Below, piece after piece: positions 5,636 through 9,680 of a stretch of DNA of 9,680 nucleotides. Source of the stretch: Actinomycetota bacterium (GTDB lineage Bacteria; Actinomycetota; Humimicrobiia; Humimicrobiales; Humimicrobiaceae); assembly GCA_028718045.1 (NCBI GenBank), contig JAQUMQ010000038.1, forward strand, positions 1 through 9,680, written 5' to 3'. The position numbers were made by a program, and so were the translations under genes. Position 1 is the first letter of the stretch, and every line of letters starts with the position of its first letter. The notes under the pieces were generated by a model. The model had not been told where the DNA came from. It saw only the letters and a list, made by a program, of their open reading frames with translations, and made no database searches.

Positions 5636-7366
5636 GTGAAAAAATTTTATAGTTTTTTGATTATTATATTAGTGGTGTCTATGACGATGTCGCTGATGTT
5701 GATGGGTTGTGAGGACAAAAGCGAAGTTGCTGAAACAAGTTCGGGAGAAACCACTGCAACAGATAAAGCTGTAGCGGAAACGACAGGTGGTGCAAGCGAC
5801 ACAAGTGCCGAAAAGACCGTTTTGGTTATTGGTATATCAAATACGCCTTCTGGTATCGATATTGATATCGAGGGAGATCCTCAAACATTTGAAATAATAG
5901 ATGCAGTATATGATGGTGGTACGGAAAGAAAATATACTGAAATGACTTTAGAAGATGGTTACAAAATTAAGTATGAGGATGAATCTGAAAAGGGTATGCC
6001 ATGGATGTTTGAAAGTTATGAATTGGATCCAGACTCTCGTGTTATTACCGTAAAGATAAAAAAAGGTACTAAAAGTGCATATGGTAATGAACTCACTTCA
6101 AAAGATTTTGAGTGGACTTATAAAAGAAATGCAGCTTTAAAAGCAATCGGATTATTTGCACTTCAATGCACAGGTGTTGAATTAACTCAAAATCTAGGTG
6201 ATTTTAAAATAATTGATGATTATACTTATCAAATAGCACAAAATAAAATTAAGTATCCAATTGATAGGTGGGAGTTAATGAATGCCAATTTATGGTGTGC
6301 ACCATGGGATTCAACCGAAGCCTTAAAACATGTCACAGATGAAGATCCATGGGCCTCGGAATGGATAGGGGTTAATGGAGGAGGATTCGGACCTTATTAT
6401 ATTACCGAATGGACAGCAGGGCAGCAAATTATACTCGAAGCTAATCCAAATTATTGGGGAAATAAGCCAGCACAATTTACAAAGGTAATTTATAAGGTTA
6501 TACCTGAGAATGCTAATAGAATAGCTGCGCTAAAAGAAGGCACAATAGATATTGCTGCGGGTCTTACCCAAAGAGAAATGGCGGAGCTTAAAGGAACCGA
6601 AGGTGTCAGAATAGTCGATGTAACGGGTCCGGCATTTCTTATGCTTTGGATGAACAGAGAATTGGTCCCTGCCTTTAAAGATCCAAAGGTAATTCAAGCA
6701 ATAAATTGTGCTATTCCAAGAGACGATATTTCTAAATTAGCATATTATGGCTTTGCAAAACCTATGACGACGGTCGTTCCAAAAATGGTTGGCGGAGGTG
6801 TAACAAAAGAGAGCGAATGGCCTTTTGCTTATGATTTGGATAAAGCAAAACAACTGTTGTCAGAAACACAATACGCTGAAGGTTTTGATGTAGTTATGTT
6901 TTATGATGCTTCTTATCCAACTTATGAAACTACATGTCTGCTTATAAAAGAAAGTCTGGAAAAAATTGGAATAAAAATAGATTTACAAAAAGCACCATCC
7001 GGTGTATATGATTCTCAGCTAAGAAATAGAGAGCTTCAAATGTTTGTATACCCCACAACAACTTGGTCTGCTGAACCGTTCATGCCCTTACTGCAATGGT
7101 ATGGTGTCAATCATTTCGAAAATTATGGTAATTGGGATAATACTGAGTTCGACAAATTAGTCGAGGATGGCAGTCTGATAACAGATGAAGCTGAACGAGA
7201 AGCTATGTTGGGAAAAGTTGGGAAAATATTGTTAGAAGATCCACCAGTTGGCTATATAGTTGAAACAAATGATGTAATAGCGATAAGAGAAGAAATACAA
7301 AACTGGAACTGGGAATTTGAACATAACTGCAAATTAGATTGGCTAACATGGCAAGAGATAAAGTAA
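5636..7366 (+). CDS. Extracellular solute-binding lipoprotein of a peptide/nickel-type ABC importer (SBP family 5)
   Basis: This 576-residue protein captures the substrate outside the cell and delivers it to the permease pair encoded upstream. It starts with a lipoprotein signal: KK at 2-3, a hydrophobic core at about 7-23, and a lipobox LMGC ending at C25 (the methionine before Gly is slightly unusual). A Ser/Thr/Glu/Ala-rich linker to about residue 60 follows. The rest has the cluster C/family 5 pattern, including GPYYITEWTAGQQIILEANP followed by NYWG, ALKEGTIDIAAGL, and the C-terminal region with many aromatic residues. Length is normal for the family. The start is GTG at 5636 with GGAGG at 5625-5629. 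Placing the binding protein last, after the ATPases and permeases, departs from the common A-B-C-D-F order. Ligand class (peptide, opine, amine, metal chelate) cannot be told from sequence. Confidence 0.93.
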   Translation: MKKFYSFLIIILVVSMTMSLMLMGCEDKSEVAETSSGETTATDKAVAETTGGASDTSAEKTVLVIGISNTPSGIDIDIEGDPQTFEIIDAVYDGGTERKYTEMTLEDGYKIKYEDESEKGMPWMFESYELDPDSRVITVKIKKGTKSAYGNELTSKDFEWTYKRNAALKAIGLFALQCTGVELTQNLGDFKIIDDYTYQIAQNKIKYPIDRWELMNANLWCAPWDSTEALKHVTDEDPWASEWIGVNGGGFGPYYITEWTAGQQIILEANPNYWGNKPAQFTKVIYKVIPENANRIAALKEGTIDIAAGLTQREMAELKGTEGVRIVDVTGPAFLMLWMNRELVPAFKDPKVIQAINCAIPRDDISKLAYYGFAKPMTTVVPKMVGGGVTKESEWPFAYDLDKAKQLLSETQYAEGFDVVMFYDASYPTYETTCLLIKESLEKIGIKIDLQKAPSGVYDSQLRNRELQMFVYPTTTWSAEPFMPLLQWYGVNHFENYGNWDNTEFDKLVEDGSLITDEAEREAMLGKVGKILLEDPPVGYIVETNDVIAIREEIQNWNWEFEHNCKLDWLTWQEIK

Positions 7367-7412
7367 AAAAGTTTTAACAGATAATATAATATTTAATTAT
7401 ATGAGACTATAA

Positions 7413-7458
7413 AACAATGTACCTGCAATACAATAAATTATATTGCAGGTACATTGTT
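7413..7458 (+). terminator. 18-bp perfect stem-loop after the ABC operon (terminator or mRNA 3' end)
   Basis: Arms at 7413-7430 and 7441-7458 are perfectly complementary over 18 bases, including the GTACCTGCA / TGCAGGTAC part, with a 10-base loop CAATAAATTA. It begins 46 bases after the stop of the binding-protein gene. As a + strand intrinsic terminator it lacks an immediate U-run: the bases after the stem are AAAATGAACG. It may terminate weakly, mark a processed 3' end, or shield the operon transcript from decay. The 3' tail on the minus strand is slightly more T-rich (TTAT), but no minus-strand gene exists here to terminate. Confidence 0.6.
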
Positions 7459-7559
7459 AAAATGAACGATGTCATGTTTTTAATAATATTCTAAAATTAT
7501 ATATTTGAAAATTTAAAGCTAAAAACAAGAAACAAATTTAATAACAAGAAAGCTGTAAA

Positions 7560-8291
7560 ATGTATGATTTATATATTAAGAATGGTTATAAGCAGCTAAT
7601 AACTTTAAAATGTCCTGTAGGCATGGGTAAAGAAAATTTAAAAAAATGGTGGTTCGAACACGCCCAAAGGATTAAAAAATTACCAGGACTAAAACTTTAT
7701 ACAGTAGTCTTTACCGAGGAAGAAACATTTGGACCGCCCAAGCCATTTGATGGTTTTGAGGAAATGTGGTTTGAAAGTATAGGTGATTTGAGAAATGCGT
7801 ATTATTCTGAGATATGGCAAAAAGAAATTGCTCAAATGGATAAAGATTATTTATATCATCCGCAATACTTTCAAGGGATATGGGAAGAAGGTTACATGGT
7901 AAAAATGACAGGGCTTACTACTGAGATTCCGAAAAGCAAGGGATTAATTAGATTATTTGGCGGCTTAAAACGTAAACAAAATATGAACTTAAAACAAATA
8001 AAAGATTGGTATTATTTACATGCAACTATGGCATTAGATAAAGATGGAAAAATGACAATACCGGGAATAATTGGCTATACACATAGTTTTAGCATCATAT
8101 CACCTTACGGACCTTCATTTGTTGATGCAATTTGTGGTAATTGGTGGCTTAATTTAGAAGAAATTAAGAGAGATTTTAAATATTCGAATATGTTGTCTCA
8201 GGTTGAGCACGGTAAAGAAAGCTGGGATTATAACGACTTAAAAGAAGCTCAGATGACTTGGGGAGAACAACATATAATAGAAATTGATTAA
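7560..8291 (+). CDS. Tandem EthD-like (dimeric alpha/beta barrel) protein
   Basis: This is a 243-residue, probably cytoplasmic protein with no signal peptide. The N-terminal half (about 12-110) has the EthD pattern: a first strand LITLKCP, the helix LKKWWFEHAQRIKKLPGL (27-44), then FDGFEEMWFES and a second helix. The C-terminal half (about 128-240) repeats the plan in more diverged form: LIRLFGGL, IKDWYYLHATMAL (147-159), IPGIIGYTHSF and a Trp-rich strand near 194-197. The shared pattern is (L/I)K-x-W-x3-HA at 27-35 and 147-155. Two such domains in one chain would give a complete barrel without a dimer. EthD relatives occur beside ether, steroid and aromatic degradation genes, some with small-molecule transforming roles and many undefined. 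The ATG at 7560 has only a weak AAGAAAG upstream. It stands alone after the operon stem-loop. The exact function is unknown. Confidence 0.7.
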   Translation: MYDLYIKNGYKQLITLKCPVGMGKENLKKWWFEHAQRIKKLPGLKLYTVVFTEEETFGPPKPFDGFEEMWFESIGDLRNAYYSEIWQKEIAQMDKDYLYHPQYFQGIWEEGYMVKMTGLTTEIPKSKGLIRLFGGLKRKQNMNLKQIKDWYYLHATMALDKDGKMTIPGIIGYTHSFSIISPYGPSFVDAICGNWWLNLEEIKRDFKYSNMLSQVEHGKESWDYNDLKEAQMTWGEQHIIEID

Positions 8292-8396
8292 CATTATTTT
8301 GGCATGAGAAGACTTTGTTAAAATAAGATCGTATTTTTCAATCATGAATTGGTTTAAATATAGGCATACATAATAGACGTTTTTAATAATCATATT

Positions 8397-8678
8397 ATGA
8401 AAAATTATATTATATTATTAATAGTATTTGTTTTACTAATTTTTACTAGGATAATAATTTGGAAAGTAATAAAAAAAGTAAAAAGAGAGATAGCAAAAGA
8501 AATGAGAGATATCGATGCCTTCAATGCAGATAAAATACAACAATTAGATAATTATGAGATTTCCTTGATGGAAAAAAAAATAGCAGGAGGCCAATACTAT
8601 AGGTTGGAATTATTTCTAAGCATCGTTTTTTGGGTCCTATTGGGTATTGCTGTTTATATAATTTTATTTTTTTTATAG
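8397..8678 (+). CDS. Small two-helix membrane protein of unknown function
   Basis: This 93-residue frame encodes a hydrophobic N-terminal helix (about 4-22), a highly charged middle segment (23-61, rich in K, E, R and D, likely a helical or coiled-coil region), and a second hydrophobic helix (about 72-93) that runs to the C-terminus. Basic residues follow the first helix, which suggests the charged middle is cytoplasmic and both ends face out or are membrane-embedded. I do not recognise a family. The ATG at 8397 has no convincing ribosome binding site, and no alternative start in frame exists before the upstream stop at 8361. It lies 105 bases after the EthD-like gene on the same strand. The ordered hydrophobic-charged-hydrophobic plan argues for a real gene, but AT-rich DNA can mimic such helices, so confidence is moderate. 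Confidence 0.55.
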   Translation: MKNYIILLIVFVLLIFTRIIIWKVIKKVKREIAKEMRDIDAFNADKIQQLDNYEISLMEKKIAGGQYYRLELFLSIVFWVLLGIAVYIILFFL

Positions 8679-8691
8679 AAAAATTAAATAA

Positions 8692-8709
8692 TATGCTTAT
8701 TATGCTTAT
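8692..8709. repeat. 9-bp perfect tandem duplication
   Basis: TATGCTTAT occurs twice in direct succession (8692-8700 and 8701-8709), 13 bases after the stop of the small membrane protein gene. It is most simply a replication-slippage duplication. Confidence 0.5.
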
Positions 8710-8855
8710 AAAAGATTTTAAATTAATATGACAATTTAGCTTAAAATGATTTTGTTTTTATGTCATAAACATATCTTCAAAATTTTTGAAAATCAAACAT
8801 ATATACAATAGATACCTTTCTTATTTCAGTGTTTAGTTAATGTATTATCCCTCTA

Positions 8856-8871
8856 TTTACAATTTTGTAAA
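8856..8871. promoter_or_regulatory. Palindrome, probable operator 3
   Basis: TTTACAATTTTGTAAA has seven paired positions on each side of a TT centre. It matches the TTTACA-N4-TGTAAA pattern of the operators in front of the ABC operon, more than 7 kb upstream. Confidence 0.65.
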
Positions 8872-8876
8872 ATATA

Positions 8877-8890
8877 TTTACATTTGTATA
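8877..8890. promoter_or_regulatory. Short variant of the palindrome (two-base spacer)
   Basis: TTTACATTTGTATA has the same half-sites but a two-base centre (TACA-TT-TGTA) rather than four, and one outer mismatch. It sits between two full-length copies. It might be a weaker site for the same protein, a site for a different one, or merely the -35 element TTTACA (8877-8882) of the local promoter. Confidence 0.35.
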
Positions 8891-8905
8891 TAAAAGATTT
8901 ACAAT
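8877..8905 (+). promoter_or_regulatory. Candidate sigma-A promoter of the cysteine-desulfurase-like gene
   Basis: TTTACA (8877-8882) and TACAAT (8900-8905) each match five of six consensus positions and are 17 bases apart. An alternative pair is TTGTAA (8865-8870) with TATAAA (8889-8894), 18 apart. Both choices overlap the palindromes, as in the ABC operon promoter. The predicted start near 8912 would give a leader of about 130 nt. Confidence 0.45.
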
Positions 8906-8913
8906 TATGTAAA
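8898..8913. promoter_or_regulatory. Palindrome, probable operator 4
   Basis: TTTACAATTATGTAAA keeps both half-sites TTTACA and TGTAAA with a four-base centre, mismatched only at one pair (8904/8907). Its centre is 42 bases from that of the palindrome at 8856-8871, the same spacing as between the two palindromes upstream of the ABC operon. It covers the -10 box of the candidate promoter. Confidence 0.65.
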
Positions 8914-8950
8914 TATATTAGATTTAATGAGAATTAATTAATGTAAAGTT

Positions 8951-9004
8951 GACTGTTTTGCAATTCAAGGTAGCCGGCTCTTTCATTAGGTCTGTTAGAA
9001 CAGT
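8951..9004 (+). other. Leader segment with short, mutually exclusive hairpins
   Basis: Inside an otherwise AT-rich leader this stretch holds AGCCGGCT (8972-8979), a self-complementary GC-rich octamer, and CTGTT-AG-AACAG (8992-9003). The right arm AACAGT (8999-9004) can also pair with ACTGTT (8952-8957), enclosing the octamer. The stems are short, so a regulatory RNA is only a possibility. Confidence 0.2.
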
Positions 9005-9043
9005 AGTCACAATTTAATAAATATTTTTGTAGCGGAGGATTTT

Positions 9044-9680
9044 ATGAGTACAATAGATTTGTCGCCTTTGAGAAAGCATTTTCCTGCTTTAATCAAAGAA
9101 TTTGGTAGAAAAAAAAGAGTATATCTTGATGGTGCCGGAGGTACTCAGATACCACAGTCTGTAATTGATGCAATGATAACATATATGGTCAATGATAACG
9201 GAAATTACGGCGGTTACTTTGATACAAGCATAACAACTGATAAAATGCTTATAAATGTAAGAAAAAGTATGGCAGATTTTTTAAATGCTCCGAGCTGGAA
9301 AGAAATAATTTTAGGATCCAATATGACAACTTTAACGTTCAATCTTGCCTGGTCAATTTCTAAGGAAATCGAGCCTGGAGATGAGGTAGTACTTGACAGA
9401 ACTGCTCATAACGGAAATATAGATGCAGGGCGTTATCTTGAAAAAAAAGGTGCCATAATTAAATATATCGAGTTTAATAAAGATGATTGCACCCTTGATT
9501 ACGATATGGCAGAGAAGTTGATTGATGATAAAACAAAAATAGTGGCAGTCGGTTTAGCTTCCAACGCTACTGGGACCATACATGACGTGAGAAGATTGTC
9601 TAAACTTGCTCATAAACATGGTGCAATGATTTTCGTTGATTCCGTTCATGCCGCGCCTCATATTCCCATAGATGTTGTTT
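9044..9680 (+). CDS. Cysteine-desulfurase-like protein, VC1184 family (class V aminotransferase fold), 3' end cut off
   Basis: The first 212 residues of a pyridoxal-phosphate fold-type I protein are present; the frame is open to the right edge. Translation from the ATG at 9044 (GGAGG at 9034-9038) gives the family's N-terminal landmarks: LRKHFPAL (9-16), YLDGAGGTQIP (27-37), GGYFDTS, GSNMTTLTFNLA near 92-103, PGDEVVLDRTAHNGN near 112-126, VGLASNATGT, and VDSVHAAPH (198-206). D199 and H202 are the expected PLP-contacting residues. The Schiff-base lysine should lie beyond the window. This pattern fits the VC1184-type branch rather than housekeeping IscS or NifS. The reaction of that branch is poorly defined: desulfurase, lyase or epimerase chemistry are all possible. 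The upstream palindromes match those of the ABC operon, so shared regulation is likely. Confidence 0.9.
   Translation, partial: MSTIDLSPLRKHFPALIKEFGRKKRVYLDGAGGTQIPQSVIDAMITYMVNDNGNYGGYFDTSITTDKMLINVRKSMADFLNAPSWKEIILGSNMTTLTFNLAWSISKEIEPGDEVVLDRTAHNGNIDAGRYLEKKGAIIKYIEFNKDDCTLDYDMAEKLIDDKTKIVAVGLASNATGTIHDVRRLSKLAHKHGAMIFVDSVHAAPHIPIDVV

Larger units (their letters stand above)
8679..9043 (+). other. Intergenic control region upstream of the cysteine-desulfurase-like gene
   Basis: These 365 bases contain no supported gene. They hold a perfect 9-base tandem repeat (8692-8709), a widely spaced inverted repeat TATGACA/TGTCATA (8727-8733 and 8761-8767), three TTTACA/TGTA-type palindromes (8856-8913) with a candidate promoter, and a less AT-rich leader with short alternative hairpins (8951-9004). 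The strong GGAGG ribosome binding site of the next gene is at 9034-9038. No known riboswitch or T-box consensus is recognised. Confidence 0.65.

Noticed and set aside
8320..8337. Hairpin AAAATA/TATTTT after the EthD-like gene as a terminator
   Set aside because: Six A-T pairs only, too weak for an intrinsic terminator.
8727..8767. Inverted repeat TATGACA / TGTCATA
   Set aside because: Seven-base arms with a 27-base AT-rich loop are easily produced by chance in this composition.
8877..8890. CopY/BlaI-type operator reading TACANNTGTA
   Set aside because: This single site fits the CopY-type consensus, but the four better palindromes have a four-base centre and no copper or beta-lactam genes are present, so that regulator family is not assigned.

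Overview
The window reads as a low-GC, Gram-positive, probably anaerobic Clostridia-like genome. The DNA is very AT-rich in and between genes, most starts have strong GGAGG-type ribosome binding sites, TTG and GTG starts are used, the binding protein is a lipoprotein, and the first gene is an iron-sulfur flavoprotein of a kind common in anaerobes. No species is named because nothing in the sequence fixes one. All recognisable genes lie on the + strand.

Layout: (1) 2-1132, the 3' part of an Old Yellow Enzyme/trimethylamine-dehydrogenase-like oxidoreductase, cut by the left edge. (2) 1133-1496, a control region with a 32-bp perfect palindrome overlapping a near-consensus promoter, and a second copy of the palindrome just downstream. 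(3) 1497-7366, a five-gene peptide/opine/nickel-class (Opp/Dpp-type) ABC importer in the order ATPase, ATPase, permease, permease, binding lipoprotein. The last gene is preceded by a spacer holding a repeated, ORF-less Shine-Dalgarno module, and followed by an 18-bp perfect stem-loop. (4) 7560-8291, a tandem EthD-like dimeric alpha/beta-barrel protein. (5) 8397-8678, a small two-helix membrane protein of unknown role. (6) 8679-9043, a second control region with two full copies and one short version of the same TTTACA/TGTAAA palindrome. (7) 9044 to the right edge, a class V aminotransferase-fold protein of the cysteine-desulfurase-like VC1184 family, cut by the edge.

The two most notable points are these. 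First, the same palindromic operator stands in front of both the ABC operon and the aminotransferase-fold gene and overlaps candidate promoters, so the two probably belong to one local regulon. Its regulator is not in the window. Second, the two ATPases look asymmetric in a matched way. The first has lost the Q-loop glutamine and the switch histidine but keeps LSGGM. The second keeps Q and H but has LTQGE instead of LSGGQ. Assembled head to tail, this predicts one complete and one degenerate ATP site, an arrangement best known from heterodimeric ABC exporters and CFTR and unexpected for an oligopeptide-type importer.

As inference only, the importer, flavin reductase, EthD-like protein and PLP-type enzyme could form an uptake-and-breakdown locus for a small, perhaps nitrogen-containing, organic compound. 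The substrate cannot be read from the sequence.
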